A stretch of 47,028 nt of DNA from Chitinophagales bacterium. GTDB lineage: Bacteria > Bacteroidota > Bacteroidia > Chitinophagales > Chitinophagaceae. This document shows positions 1 to 8,514 of the stretch, one piece after another (within the stretch, counting starts at the first letter, position 1; the number at the start of each line of letters is the position of its first letter). Below the pieces are notes generated by a model. It saw only the letters and a program-made list of their open reading frames with translations, was not told where the DNA came from and made no database searches. A program made the position numbers and the translations under genes. The stretch lies in NCBI GenBank assembly GCA_015655125.1, contig JAATFP010000111.1, forward strand, positions 1-47,028, given 5' to 3'.

Positions 1-497
1 AAGCCATCCGTGTAAACAGCGACAATGCCGACAGCTTTAACATCGCGTCGCAAATTGTAGCAGTTGCAAAAGATGGTGGTTACGACCTCATCTTCACCGG
101 TAAAGAAACCATCGATTACAATGGTTCTTCTATCGGCGGTATGGTAGCCGAATTACTTGATCTTCCTTACATTTCTCACGCCGTAAAATTTGATCTCGAA
201 GGCGGCAAAGCTGTCGTGATCCGCGAAATCGAAGGCGGTGAGGAAACCGATAAAGCAGCATTGCCACTCGTAGTTAGCTGCCAGAAAGGAATGGCGGAAC
301 AACGGATTCCAAACATGAAAGGGATCATGGGCGCACGAACCAAACCATTAAAAGTGGTGGAACCGGTGGAAGCGGAAACGCTTACTACCGTGGCATCGTT
401 CGATCTTCCGCCGGCGAAAGCAGGCGTGAAATTAGTTTCAGCCGATACCCCGGAAGAATTGGTAAGACTACTTCATGAAGAAGCCAGAGTTATCTGA
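1..497 (+). CDS. etfB: Electron transfer flavoprotein beta subunit (5' end outside window)
   Basis: This is the C-terminal part of EtfB. The frame is open from base 3 to the TGA at 495-497, so the first ATG at 141 is internal. EtfB forms a heterodimer with EtfA that carries electrons from acyl-CoA dehydrogenases to the respiratory chain, binding AMP in the beta subunit. The visible part has the conserved GKETIDYNG segment just before residue GGMVAELL, and the basic segment GIMGARTKPLKVV near the end, both typical of EtfB. It is followed after 66 bases by etfA on the same strand, the usual etfBA order. An acyl-CoA dehydrogenase that could use this pair is encoded at 11271-12425. Identification is firm; the start is not visible. 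Confidence 0.93.
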   Translation, partial: AIRVNSDNADSFNIASQIVAVAKDGGYDLIFTGKETIDYNGSSIGGMVAELLDLPYISHAVKFDLEGGKAVVIREIEGGEETDKAALPLVVSCQKGMAEQRIPNMKGIMGARTKPLKVVEPVEAETLTTVASFDLPPAKAGVKLVSADTPEELVRLLHEEARVI

Positions 498-563
498 TTC
501 AGTAGCTATTTTGAAATCAATAAAATAATCCACCATCACATTATGTGATATAAAAATAAAATT

Positions 564-1526
564 ATGAGCGTTCTCGTTTTTCTTGACCAGGCGGATGGAC
601 ATATTAAAAAATCATCTTTCGAAGCCGCTTCGTACGCCTCAAAAGTGGCGGAGCAATTGGGCTCTTCGGCGGAAGCAATCGTACTCGGAAGCGTAAGCGA
701 CGATCTCGCTTCGCTCGGAAATTACGGCATCAAAAAAGTACACACCGTTTCCGATGCAGCATTGAATAATTTCGATGCACAGGTTTTTGCAAAAATCATT
801 GCACAGGCCGCCGATGCCATCAATGCCGATATTATAGTATTTAGCAACAATACCGCCGGTAAAGCAATTGCACCAAGATTGAGCGTTCGCCTTAAAGCCG
901 GTCTCGTTTCAGGCGCGGTTGCGTTACCGGATACCAGCAACGGTTTTACCGTAAAGAAAACTGTTTTCAGCGGAAAGGCCTTTGCCAATATCAGTGTTAC
1001 CAGCGCTAAAAAGATCATTGCCTTAAACGTCAATTCATTTGCTATCACGATTGGCAGCGGAACTGCGGAGGTAGCACCATTTGCAGCCACCATCGACGCT
1101 GCAAAAGTGGAAGTGGCATCTGTAAATAAAGTGGTAGGTGAAGTGCCGTTGAGCGAAGCTGAAATAGTGGTGAGCGGTGGACGCGGTTTGAAAGGTCCGG
1201 AGAATTGGGGCCTTGTAACTGAATTGGCAGATCTGCTGGGTGCAGCTACCGCCTGTAGCCGCCCCGTAGCGGATATCGGCTGGCGCCCGCATCATGAACA
1301 CGTTGGACAAACCGGATTGGCCATTGCGCCCAACTTATATATCGCGATCGGGATTTCCGGGGCCATTCAGCATCTTGCCGGTGTAAACCGCAGCAAGACC
1401 ATCGTGGTGATCAACAAAGACCCCGAAGCGCCTTTCTTTAAAGCTGCGGATTATGGAATTGTGGGGGATGCTTTTGAAGTGATGCCGAAAGTTATTGAGG
1501 CGGTTCGCAAACTTAAAGGAGCGTAG
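564..1526 (+). CDS. etfA: Electron transfer flavoprotein alpha subunit
   Basis: 320 residues, normal family length. The N-terminal half (about 1-185) is the ETF alpha/beta domain. The C-terminal half (about 195-318) is the FAD-binding domain, with GGRGLKGPENW, the CSRPVADIGW segment, GQTGLAIAPNLYIAIGISG and the INKDPEAPFF motif that contact FAD and close the fold. With EtfB it makes the soluble electron carrier for beta-oxidation dehydrogenases. It lies 66 bases downstream of etfB with no terminator between them, so they are probably co-transcribed. A strong hairpin at 1610-1640 ends the unit. Confidence 0.96.
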   Translation: MSVLVFLDQADGHIKKSSFEAASYASKVAEQLGSSAEAIVLGSVSDDLASLGNYGIKKVHTVSDAALNNFDAQVFAKIIAQAADAINADIIVFSNNTAGKAIAPRLSVRLKAGLVSGAVALPDTSNGFTVKKTVFSGKAFANISVTSAKKIIALNVNSFAITIGSGTAEVAPFAATIDAAKVEVASVNKVVGEVPLSEAEIVVSGGRGLKGPENWGLVTELADLLGAATACSRPVADIGWRPHHEHVGQTGLAIAPNLYIAIGISGAIQHLAGVNRSKTIVVINKDPEAPFFKAADYGIVGDAFEVMPKVIEAVRKLKGA

Positions 1527-1540
1527 AGTGTACAACGAAC

Positions 1541-1711
1541 AACCGACTCCCGACCACCGACGATCAAGTGGTTAAATTGACCTATCATTTTAAATTGAAA
1601 TAAATAATTAAAATAGCCAGCACCTCGCTGGCTATTTTAATATCTCTAAAAAAATAATGCACTTCGGTCGTCGGTCGTCGGTGGTCGGTCGTCGGTGGTC
1701 GGTTGTCCCAC
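1541..1711. repeat. Inverted low-complexity arms (GGTCGTC/GGTGGTC type) around a terminator
   Basis: The left arm at 1541-1567 contains cgaccaccgacga. The right arm at 1666-1711 is a tandem run of ggtcgtc and ggtggtc units and is roughly the reverse complement of the left arm. About 100 bases, including the etfA terminator, lie between them. Related arms occur at 5868-6095 and 43635-43669. Confidence 0.7.
1610..1640 (+). terminator. Intrinsic terminator of etfBA
   Basis: Perfect 12-bp stem, 1610-1621 (aaaatagccagc) with 1627-1638 (gctggctatttt), loop acctc. The A and T flanks could make it work in both directions. It lies 84 bases after the etfA stop. Confidence 0.85.
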
Positions 1712-1731
1712 GGAAACCTTAAACTTTGAAC

Positions 1732-1761
1732 ATTGAACCTTTGAACTTTTTTTTATATTTG
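1732..1761 (+). promoter_or_regulatory. Candidate Bacteroidota promoter for the nuclease gene
   Basis: A perfect -7 box TATATTTG (consensus TAnnTTTG) lies at 1754-1761, 28 bases before the ATG at 1790. An imperfect -33 box, ATTG at 1732-1735, precedes it with an 18-base spacer. It sits just after the etfA terminator and the repeat arm, as expected for a new transcript. Confidence 0.5.
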
Positions 1762-1789
1762 CAGGATAACTACAAACGCCCCGAACGGA

Positions 1790-2380
1790 ATGAAGAAAAT
1801 AGAATTGGAAATTGTGGCCCTCTCGCATAGCATCACGCAAACACATTCTTATGCCGTTGTGCTGGGCGAAGTGAATGGGTTACGCAGGTTGCCGATTGTG
1901 ATCGGTGGTTTCGAGGCCCAGGCAATTGCGGTTGCGCTGGAAAGAATGAACCCGAGCCTCCCGCTTACGCATGACCTGATGAAGAATTTCATGATTGCCT
2001 TCAATGTAGAGTTGCACGAAATTGTGATCAATGATTTGCAGGAAGGCATTTTTTATTCCAAGCTTGTTTGTAGCTCCGCCAACGATACCGTTGAGATCGA
2101 CAGTCGTACTTCCGATGCCCTTGCACTTGCCGTTCGCTTCGGCTGCCCAATCTACACCTACGACAATATCCTTGATCAGGCAGGGGTGCTTATGGAAGAT
2201 GACAACAGGAAATCGGAAAACGTCGCGCCTGCATCCGTTACTTCGGAAACGGGCGGTAAAGACAATTTGAAATCACTCACGCTTGACGAACTCAACAGCC
2301 TTCTTACCGAGGTGCTGGAACAGGAAGATTATATCAAGGCCATCGCCATCCGCGATGAAATAAAAAGCCGGGGCAAATAG
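1790..2380 (+). CDS. Bifunctional nuclease (BFN/DUF151) family protein with C-terminal UVR-like motif
   Basis: 196 residues. Residues about 1-135 match the BFN (DUF151) fold, with LPIVIGGFEAQAIAVALE and the RTSDALALAVRFGCPIY motif that is the family hallmark. Residues about 163-194 (LDELNSLLTEVLEQEDYIKA and on to IRDEIKSRG) look like the UvrB/UvrC short helical hairpin, a combination common in Bacteroidota homologues. Plant and bacterial members have been linked to DNase/RNase activity, but the role in this organism is not known. It has its own candidate promoter. Its TAG stop is followed without a gap, and in the same frame, by the TTG start of the next gene. Confidence 0.88.
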   Translation: MKKIELEIVALSHSITQTHSYAVVLGEVNGLRRLPIVIGGFEAQAIAVALERMNPSLPLTHDLMKNFMIAFNVELHEIVINDLQEGIFYSKLVCSSANDTVEIDSRTSDALALAVRFGCPIYTYDNILDQAGVLMEDDNRKSENVAPASVTSETGGKDNLKSLTLDELNSLLTEVLEQEDYIKAIAIRDEIKSRGK

Positions 2381-3472
2381 TTGAGGCGTATACTTTATTA
2401 TACCCTATTTTTCCTACTGGTCTCACAGTTCTCTTTTTCGCAATCCGTCATTCACGGCCGGATTACAAATGAACTAAACGATGAGCCAATCGCCGGCGCC
2501 AGCATCTACTTCAATAATACGGCTTCGGGCACCAGTTCCGGCATAAACGGCGAATTTACACTTCCTGTGCCGATGTTTGCAAATCCGGAACTCATTGTAT
2601 CCTCCGTTGGTTTTGAGTTGATTGTTTTTAAGGTTACAAAGCAGGAAGACCTTCATAAAACTTATGTTTTTAAACTAAAGGCAAAAGAGCAAATGCTGCA
2701 AAACGTATTGATCCTGCCAGATATTACGCGTCAGAAATACCTAAAGATATTCAAGGAAAATTTTCTCGGCCTTACAGAAGAAGCCAGCGAAAGCACCATT
2801 AAAAACCTGGATGCGGTTTACTTCACTCAATCGCCGGACGATAAAAATACATTGTATGCAACCGCCAACACACCATTGATCATCGTCAACCGCCTGCTCG
2901 GATACCGCATTCACTTCGATTTGCAGGAATTTGCTTTCAATGAAAAAAGCGGCTTCACTTCCTTTTATGGTTTTACGCGATATGAAGAAATGGGTAAAAA
3001 AAAGCGTTGGATAAAACGCCGCCGAGGGGTGTATTTTGGCAGCACCATGCATTTTTTTCGTTCACTTATCGCAAACAGGCTCGATGAAGAATCTTACAAG
3101 ATATTCGTGGTACGAACCGATACCACAAAAACACCGGATGGGCAACTCAAAATGATGGACATCGCCGTTCCTGTTACTGCCACTCAAGTATTGCAAAAAG
3201 ACAGTTCAGGGTTAAACCGCCATGTGGCCGGCTGGAAAAATAAGCTGATGGTACAATACGGATTCGACCCCGGGCCAAAAGCCTGGCTCAGCAAACACGT
3301 TTTCATTACAGGAAACTTGCCCCGCGGCTTTCGCGCTTACCTCACATTGAGTGCCGATCACATTGAAATCGACAACAATGGAATTCTCATGAACCCCATG
3401 GATATTTTATTCAGTGGATACTGGATATATGAAAAAGCTGCTAACTTGCTGCCTTTCGACTACGTTCCGTAA
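2381..3472 (+). CDS. Secreted carboxypeptidase-like regulatory domain protein, TTG start
   Basis: 363 residues. The TTG at 2381 is chosen because an in-frame TAG directly precedes it and the next 20 residues (MRRILYYTLFFLLVSQFSFS) form a good signal peptide; the first ATG would lose it. Residues about 24-110 are a CarboxypepD_reg-like beta-sandwich (HGRITNELNDEPIAGASI, then GEFTLPV). This domain is frequent in Bacteroidota outer-membrane and surface proteins. The remaining 250 residues are not recognised and hold a very basic patch (KKKRWIKRRRG). It lacks the TonB-dependent barrel that often follows this domain, so it is probably a periplasmic or surface protein. Function unknown. Confidence 0.82.
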   Translation: MRRILYYTLFFLLVSQFSFSQSVIHGRITNELNDEPIAGASIYFNNTASGTSSGINGEFTLPVPMFANPELIVSSVGFELIVFKVTKQEDLHKTYVFKLKAKEQMLQNVLILPDITRQKYLKIFKENFLGLTEEASESTIKNLDAVYFTQSPDDKNTLYATANTPLIIVNRLLGYRIHFDLQEFAFNEKSGFTSFYGFTRYEEMGKKKRWIKRRRGVYFGSTMHFFRSLIANRLDEESYKIFVVRTDTTKTPDGQLKMMDIAVPVTATQVLQKDSSGLNRHVAGWKNKLMVQYGFDPGPKAWLSKHVFITGNLPRGFRAYLTLSADHIEIDNNGILMNPMDILFSGYWIYEKAANLLPFDYVP

Positions 3473-3473
3473 T

Positions 3474-3573
3474 AGTTAATAATGAATAATTTAAATTCAG
3501 GTTTTAATTTGCTACACAAAAGATTATTCTATCAGAGAAGATTATTAATTATTCACTATTAATTATTAATTAA
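3474..3573. repeat. AT-rich palindromic element filling the intergenic gap
   Basis: The left arm at 3474-3491 (agttaataatgaataatt) begins right after the upstream stop. The right arm at 3541-3573 (containing aattattcactattaatt) ends at the base before the ispE ATG. The arms are near reverse complements around a core of about 50 bases unlike that of the other copies. Sister elements lie at 11129-11241, 32222-32341 and, as a single arm, at 40108-40139. Confidence 0.65.
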
Positions 3574-4395
3574 ATGGTTGTCTTCCCCAATTGCAAAATA
3601 AACATCGGTCTTCAGATCACAGGAAAACGGACGGATGGATTTCATGATCTCGAAACAGTTTTTTTTCCGGTTGCGCTGAAAGATGCATTGGAAGTAATTC
3701 CGGCTGCGGGTCAGAAAGAAGCCATCATTTACACTTCCTCGGGCAACGTGATAGAGGGTGCTACGAAAGACAATCTTTGCATCAGGGCATATCACCTTAT
3801 CAAAAAAGATCATACCGGGTTACCGGCGCTGAAGATGCACCTTCACAAAGCCATTCCTTCCGGGGCCGGACTGGGCGGGGGTTCTGCAGATGCGGCATTT
3901 ACACTCAGACTAATTGACCAGCTTTTTTCATTGCAGCTCACTGAAGCCAGGCTCGCTGAATACGCACTGCTGTTAGGCAGCGATTGTCCTTTCTTTTTGT
4001 TAAATAAACCAGCGTTCGCATCCGGTCGCGGCGAAATGCTGGAACCTGTCAGTATCAACCTTTCGGATTACCGGATACTTATAGTAAATCCCCGCATTCA
4101 CGTAAATACAGGGTGGGCATTTTCCCAATTGCAGCCACCTTCATTGAAGCATGAAGATCTTAAAACAGCAATCTGTCAACCGGTAGACAAATGGAAGGAG
4201 TTCATCCGCAATGATTTTGAAGCAGCGGTATTTTCCACTCATCCCGAAATTGCATCTATCAAAAAGACCTTGTACAAAGAAGGTGCGGTATATGCTTCCA
4301 TGAGTGGCAGCGGAAGCAGTGTTTTTGGCATTTTTAAGAAAGGAAAGGAACCGCAATTAAATTTTCCTGCGCATTACTTTTGTAAATTGGTTTAA
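3574..4395 (+). CDS. ispE: 4-diphosphocytidyl-2-C-methyl-D-erythritol kinase
   Basis: 273 residues. IspE phosphorylates the 2-hydroxyl of CDP-methylerythritol with ATP, the fourth step of the non-mevalonate (MEP) isoprenoid pathway in the cytosol. It is a GHMP kinase: the N-terminal FPNCKINIGLQI has the substrate Lys8, PSGAGLGGGSADAAF (about 90-104) is the ATP-binding glycine loop, and SGSGSSVFGIF near residue 245 is the C-terminal GHMP glycine motif. The ATG at 3574 directly follows the palindromic element. No other MEP gene is visible here. Confidence 0.95.
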   Translation: MVVFPNCKINIGLQITGKRTDGFHDLETVFFPVALKDALEVIPAAGQKEAIIYTSSGNVIEGATKDNLCIRAYHLIKKDHTGLPALKMHLHKAIPSGAGLGGGSADAAFTLRLIDQLFSLQLTEARLAEYALLLGSDCPFFLLNKPAFASGRGEMLEPVSINLSDYRILIVNPRIHVNTGWAFSQLQPPSLKHEDLKTAICQPVDKWKEFIRNDFEAAVFSTHPEIASIKKTLYKEGAVYASMSGSGSSVFGIFKKGKEPQLNFPAHYFCKLV

Positions 4396-4620
4396 AATCC
4401 TACCTTCGCCACATCAAAGCTATTTCTAACATACCAACGTTTTTAGGGTCAAATCTCGACCTGCTCAATCATCGAAGTTAAGTCGATGTATGATCTATGA
4501 TTTTTTGCAAATCATCATCTTTTTTCATCCAGTCACATTCTCATTAATTATTTATTACCGGATCTATCTGTCCTAACATAAAAAATTACATTACAAATTT
4601 TTCATTTTAATTAAAATTTT

Positions 4621-5862
4621 ATGCAAGCAACTTCTTTGCTTTCTGCCAACACACAATATTTTTTAGATCTTGAAGAAAACCATGGTGCACACAATTATCA
4701 TCCTTTACCAGTGGTGATTAAAAAAGCATCCGGCGTATATTTTCACGATGTAGATGACAAGCGGTATTATGATTTTCTCAGCGGATATTCAGCCGTCAAC
4801 CAGGGGCATTGTCATCCGGCGATCATTGATGCCCTTGTGCAACAGGCGCAAACACTTACGCTTACTTCGCGTGCATTTTACAATGATCAGTTGGGCGAAT
4901 ATGAAAAATTCATCACCGGGTATTTCGGTTATGATAAAGTTTTACCGATGAACACCGGCGTAGAAGCAGTAGAGACGGCTCTCAAACTCAGTCGTAAGTG
5001 GGGTTACGAGGTTAAGGGCATTGAAGCCGATAAAGCCAAGATTGTAGTGTGCAAACAAAATTTTCATGGCCGCACTTTAGGCGTAATATCATACAGCACT
5101 GACCCAACGGCCACCAATAATTATGGTCCTTTTCTTGCCGGGTTTGAATCAATTCCATTCAACGATATTCCTGCATTGAAGACCGCCTTGCAAGACAACA
5201 ACGTTGCTGCGTTTTTATTTGAGCCAATACAAGGAGAAGCCGGAGTAGTTGTGCCTGATAATGGTTATTACGCCGGTGTTCGCGCATTGTGCAATACATA
5301 TAATGTGTTGATGGTGGCGGACGAAATTCAAAGCGGTCTTTGCAGAACCGGCACCGTACTGGCCTGCGATGCGGAAGATGTGCGCCCGGATATACTGATC
5401 CTCGGCAAGGCATTAAGTGGCGGAGTATTACCTGTCAGCGCGGTACTGGCCGATGATGAGATCATGCTTACCATTCAGCCAGGCGAACATGGAAGTACCT
5501 ATGGCGGTAACCCGCTCGCATGCAAAGTGGCAATAGCGGCCTTGAAGGTTTTAAAGGATGAAAAAATGGCGGAAAATGCAGCCACAATGGGCGAATTTTT
5601 CCGCAGCGAATTGAAAAATCTTGAGTCGCCCTTCATCGAAACGATTCGCGGCCGCGGCCTTTTGAATGCCATCGTAATCAAACATTCCGACCCGGAAGCC
5701 GCATGGACACTATGTATGGAACTAAAAGAAAACGGGCTGCTTGCCAAACCTACACACGGCGATAAGATCCGCTTTGCTCCACCATTGATCATCACCAAAG
5801 AACAAATATCAGAATGTGTTCAGATTATTGCGAAGAGTTTGGAGGTACTTCAAAAGGGGTAA
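4621..5862 (+). CDS. rocD: Ornithine--oxo-acid aminotransferase
   Basis: 413 residues, a class III PLP aminotransferase. It converts ornithine and 2-oxoglutarate to glutamate-5-semialdehyde and glutamate, linking arginine breakdown to proline and glutamate. Visible motifs are [19 protein letters not shown] (cofactor phosphate site), NFHGRTLG, the Asp motif [13 protein letters not shown] and the Schiff-base lysine at about 263 in [18 protein letters not shown]. The N-terminal [17 protein letters not shown] is typical of ornithine aminotransferase rather than acetylornithine aminotransferase. The 225-base upstream gap has no clear promoter box. A strong palindrome at 5960-6014 lies between this gene and the convergent TonB gene. 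Confidence 0.93.
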   Translation: MQATSLLSANTQYFLDLEENHGAHNYHPLPVVIKKASGVYFHDVDDKRYYDFLSGYSAVNQGHCHPAIIDALVQQAQTLTLTSRAFYNDQLGEYEKFITGYFGYDKVLPMNTGVEAVETALKLSRKWGYEVKGIEADKAKIVVCKQNFHGRTLGVISYSTDPTATNNYGPFLAGFESIPFNDIPALKTALQDNNVAAFLFEPIQGEAGVVVPDNGYYAGVRALCNTYNVLMVADEIQSGLCRTGTVLACDAEDVRPDILILGKALSGGVLPVSAVLADDEIMLTIQPGEHGSTYGGNPLACKVAIAALKVLKDEKMAENAATMGEFFRSELKNLESPFIETIRGRGLLNAIVIKHSDPEAAWTLCMELKENGLLAKPTHGDKIRFAPPLIITKEQISECVQIIAKSLEVLQKG

Positions 5863-5867
5863 TATAG

Positions 5868-6095
5868 ACGACGGAGGACCGACGATGAACCACCGACCAC
5901 CGACTATCGGCTATCGATGTCTCTTTTAGAATTTCAACAGATCAGTAAAATTTTCTACATTCAGTCAGCGTGAGCTTGTCGAAGGCAGCCTTCGACAAGC
6001 TCACGCTGACTGAAAACGGCGGTCCGTGATCTATCATCGGTGGTCAGTCGTCGGTGGTCAGTCGTCCATCGTCGGTCGTCGGTCATCAATAATCC
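5868..6095. repeat. Inverted GGTCGTC-type arms flanking a perfect palindrome
   Basis: The left arm at about 5868-5914 contains accaccgaccaccgacta. The right arm at about 6036-6087 contains cggtggtcagtcgtcggtgg and further units. They are imperfect reverse complements and bracket the 27-bp palindrome at 5960-6014. Same class as 1541-1711. Confidence 0.65.
5960..6014. repeat. Perfect 27-bp inverted repeat with 1-base loop (TGAGCTTGTCGAAGGC family)
   Basis: 5960-5986 and 5988-6014 are exact reverse complements separated by one base. The arm contains tgagcttgtcgaaggc. The element sits between the convergent rocD and TonB genes and could act as a two-way transcription stop, although no T-run follows directly. 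Degenerate relatives are at 43889-43940 and 46796-46844. Confidence 0.85.
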
Positions 6096-6097
6096 TC

Positions 6098-6931
6098 TCA
6101 ATCTCCATTCTCATTCACCACAAAAGTTATCGGCTGACGCCTGTATGCATTCACGTTCCTTCCGTTTTGCAGCGCCGGCACCCAGTTTGGTCCTTTCCTG
6201 ATGGCCTGCACTGCCTGCTCTTCCATTCCATAGCCAAATTTTGTTTCGGCTACCACATCGCTGATTTCCCCATCCTTGCTTACAATGAAACGAACGATCA
6301 CCTGGTACGTTCCGGCAGGCGCACCATTTTCCACAACGTTCCCCGGATTGAGATTTTTACGGAGATAATTTGACCATGCACTTATACCGCCAGGAAATTC
6401 AGCTTCTTTTTCCACCTTCAAAAATATTGCCGGTTCCACATCCTTTGGTGTTTCCACCACATGTGTATTTACATCTTCTACCGGCGCCTGGATTATGGGC
6501 TTAACATTATCAGAAACTACGGTTTGCGTACTGATGGCTTTGCTGTCATCAATTTCTTCAATCCTGTCATTGGGATCAACCTGGTCGTTGGGTACGATCA
6601 CAGGCGGCGTAAAAATAACTTGATTGACTTGAGTTGTTGGCGGCGGCGTTAGTGGGGGCGGCGGCGGCGGCGGCGGAGCGGGCGTTTCATCCGGCATATG
6701 ACCTAATTCAGTGTCGGTAACAGCTAAAGTAGTATCACTTTTAAAATGTACAAATTGGCTGTAAACGACCGACCCTACAAAGAGAAAGATGATAAGTGCA
6801 GCCATAACCAGCAATGCCTTTTTCATTCTTGTATTGTACGTTTTCCGGAGGTCGTATGCCCCGTACATTTTGTTCTTACCTTCGAAAATAATATCAAGAA
6901 GGTCGGCTTGTAAAATTTTGGTAGCTTCCAT
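6098..6931 (-). CDS. TonB-family energy transducer protein
   Basis: 277 residues from the ATG at 6931; the open frame extends further upstream, but MEATKILQADLLDIIFEGKN is the usual start of Bacteroidota TonB proteins. There is a cytoplasmic N-terminus (1-35), one membrane anchor (about 36-57, ALLVMAALIIFLFVGSVVY), a proline-rich periplasmic spacer with eight consecutive prolines, and a C-terminal TonB domain (about 180-275) with EFPGGISAWSNYLRKNL and the final RRQPITFVV strand. TonB couples the inner-membrane proton gradient to outer-membrane receptors. No ExbB or ExbD gene is next to it. It is divergent from the M28 peptidase gene across 100 bases. Confidence 0.9.
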   Translation of the reverse strand: MEATKILQADLLDIIFEGKNKMYGAYDLRKTYNTRMKKALLVMAALIIFLFVGSVVYSQFVHFKSDTTLAVTDTELGHMPDETPAPPPPPPPPLTPPPTTQVNQVIFTPPVIVPNDQVDPNDRIEEIDDSKAISTQTVVSDNVKPIIQAPVEDVNTHVVETPKDVEPAIFLKVEKEAEFPGGISAWSNYLRKNLNPGNVVENGAPAGTYQVIVRFIVSKDGEISDVVAETKFGYGMEEQAVQAIRKGPNWVPALQNGRNVNAYRRQPITFVVNENGD

Positions 6932-7031
6932 AATAATAGTTTTGCTATTAGATCCGATGTTGAAAATTTTCCATACAACAAAAAAATAATTTCGGCATGC
7001 AGATCGTACTTTCTTACTCAAAAAAAAATCT

Positions 7032-8510
7032 ATGGAAATAAAGAAAATAGTCATCGCGTTATTATCACCCGTTTTATTTTTTGCAACAAATGCCCAGGTA
7101 ACCAAAGCGCCTTTGCTGTCTGCCATCAAACCATCGGACCTCAAACAGGATATGTATGAGCTTGCCGCAGATCATTTTAATGGCCGGGAAGCAGGTACGC
7201 CCGACGAATTGAAAGTGTCGATGTGGATCGCAGAGAAGATTCGCGCACTCGGCATGCGGCCCGCCGGCGACGATGGAACGTTTTTACAATATTTTGAAAT
7301 GATCCGCCACCAGGTAACGAATGCAACTTCCATCAGGATCGGCAACAGGAACATGAAATTGTGGAACGATATCCTGGTCGCATACACATCGCCCGCGAAA
7401 CTAACAGACGTTCCGATCGTATTTCTAAACACAGGTACGAATGCCGATATCGAGCATGCTGACATTAGCGGAAAAGCCGTTGCCATCGTGGCTTCTGTGG
7501 ATGAAATCAATTTGAATATCTCACTCATTGAACGGCGCTACCCTACTTTGGTAAGGGCAAAATATTATAACCGGCTCGTAAAAAAAGGCGCAGCGGCGGT
7601 CATTTTCGTTGCAGACGACCGGGCCGAATATAGCTGGACACAGGCTTTACCGCAGATGACGCGTGGATTATATGATATTGAAGGCGGCAACAATGCCGTT
7701 ATCACTGAAAAGGTTCCTACACTCTGGATCCATAAAAACAGTGTTGACCTTGTAAAAAACAATGCGACAATATCTGCAAATATTGTTACGGAAACATACC
7801 GCTACCCTTCGGTAAATATTATTGGTTTAATAGAAGGAACGGACCCCGTTTTGAAAAAAGAATATGTTTTATTTAGCGGCCACCAGGATAATGACGGCGT
7901 GAGGCAAAAATATGGTGAAGACTCTATCTACAACGGAGCGGATGATAATGCCAGCACCTGTGTTGCAATGTTTGCCATCGCGAGGGCATTTAAAAAACAG
8001 CCCGGAAAACGATCTGCGTTGTTTGTTTTTCATGGCGCCGAAGAACGCGGTCTGCTGGGTTCCAAATGGTACGCGTCACATCCCACTGTTCCAAAATCAT
8101 CTATAGTAGCGGTGTTGAACGGCGATATGATCGGCAGGAACGGAACCGGCGAAGCCGCAATATTGGGTTCCACTATTCCGCATGAAAATTCGGCTGACCT
8201 TGTAAAAATTACGAAAGAAGCAAATGACGAAGGTCCGAAATTCGTTCTTGACACTTTATGGGATCGCACCGATCATCCGGAAGGATTTTATTTCCGCAGC
8301 GACCACTTGCCTTACGCGCGGCAGGGAATTCCGGCAATATTTTTCACGAGCGTGTTACATAGCCAATACCACACACCAATGGATGAAGCAGAAAATATAA
8401 ACTATCAAAAGTTGTACAAGATGACCGAATGGATCTACCGCACAGGGTGGAAATTGGCAAACAATGCAGCACGGCCTTCGCCGCTTGCAGGTTTCAAATT
8501 GGAAAGATAA
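7032..8510 (+). CDS. Secreted M28-family zinc aminopeptidase
   Basis: 492 residues with a signal peptide (residues 1-21, ending NAQV). A PA-like inserted domain covers roughly residues 110-250. The M28 catalytic domain follows, with the five zinc ligands in order: His in FSGHQDNDGV, Asp in YNGADDNAS, the Glu pair in FHGAEERGLLGS, Asp in LNGDMIGRN and His in HSQYHTPMDE. Such enzymes remove N-terminal amino acids from peptides in the periplasm or outside the cell. It fits with the S9 and M13 peptidases also in this window, suggesting a peptide-scavenging lifestyle. Substrate preference cannot be read from the sequence. Confidence 0.92.
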   Translation: MEIKKIVIALLSPVLFFATNAQVTKAPLLSAIKPSDLKQDMYELAADHFNGREAGTPDELKVSMWIAEKIRALGMRPAGDDGTFLQYFEMIRHQVTNATSIRIGNRNMKLWNDILVAYTSPAKLTDVPIVFLNTGTNADIEHADISGKAVAIVASVDEINLNISLIERRYPTLVRAKYYNRLVKKGAAAVIFVADDRAEYSWTQALPQMTRGLYDIEGGNNAVITEKVPTLWIHKNSVDLVKNNATISANIVTETYRYPSVNIIGLIEGTDPVLKKEYVLFSGHQDNDGVRQKYGEDSIYNGADDNASTCVAMFAIARAFKKQPGKRSALFVFHGAEERGLLGSKWYASHPTVPKSSIVAVLNGDMIGRNGTGEAAILGSTIPHENSADLVKITKEANDEGPKFVLDTLWDRTDHPEGFYFRSDHLPYARQGIPAIFFTSVLHSQYHTPMDEAENINYQKLYKMTEWIYRTGWKLANNAARPSPLAGFKLER

Positions 8511-8514
8511 AACT

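Noticed and set aside
1666..1711. CRISPR-like short repeats (ggtcgtc units)
   Set aside because: The units are contiguous or nearly so, vary in length, have no unique spacers of constant size, and no cas gene is near.
4497..4525. Possible ispE terminator (atgattt/aaatcat with later T-run)
   Set aside because: The stem is only 7 bp and nearly all A-T, and the T-run is displaced by several bases.
6654..6676. GGC triplet run in the TonB gene considered as a phase-variable switch
   Set aside because: It is in frame and encodes the proline spacer; gain or loss of units would keep the frame, so it is no on/off switch.
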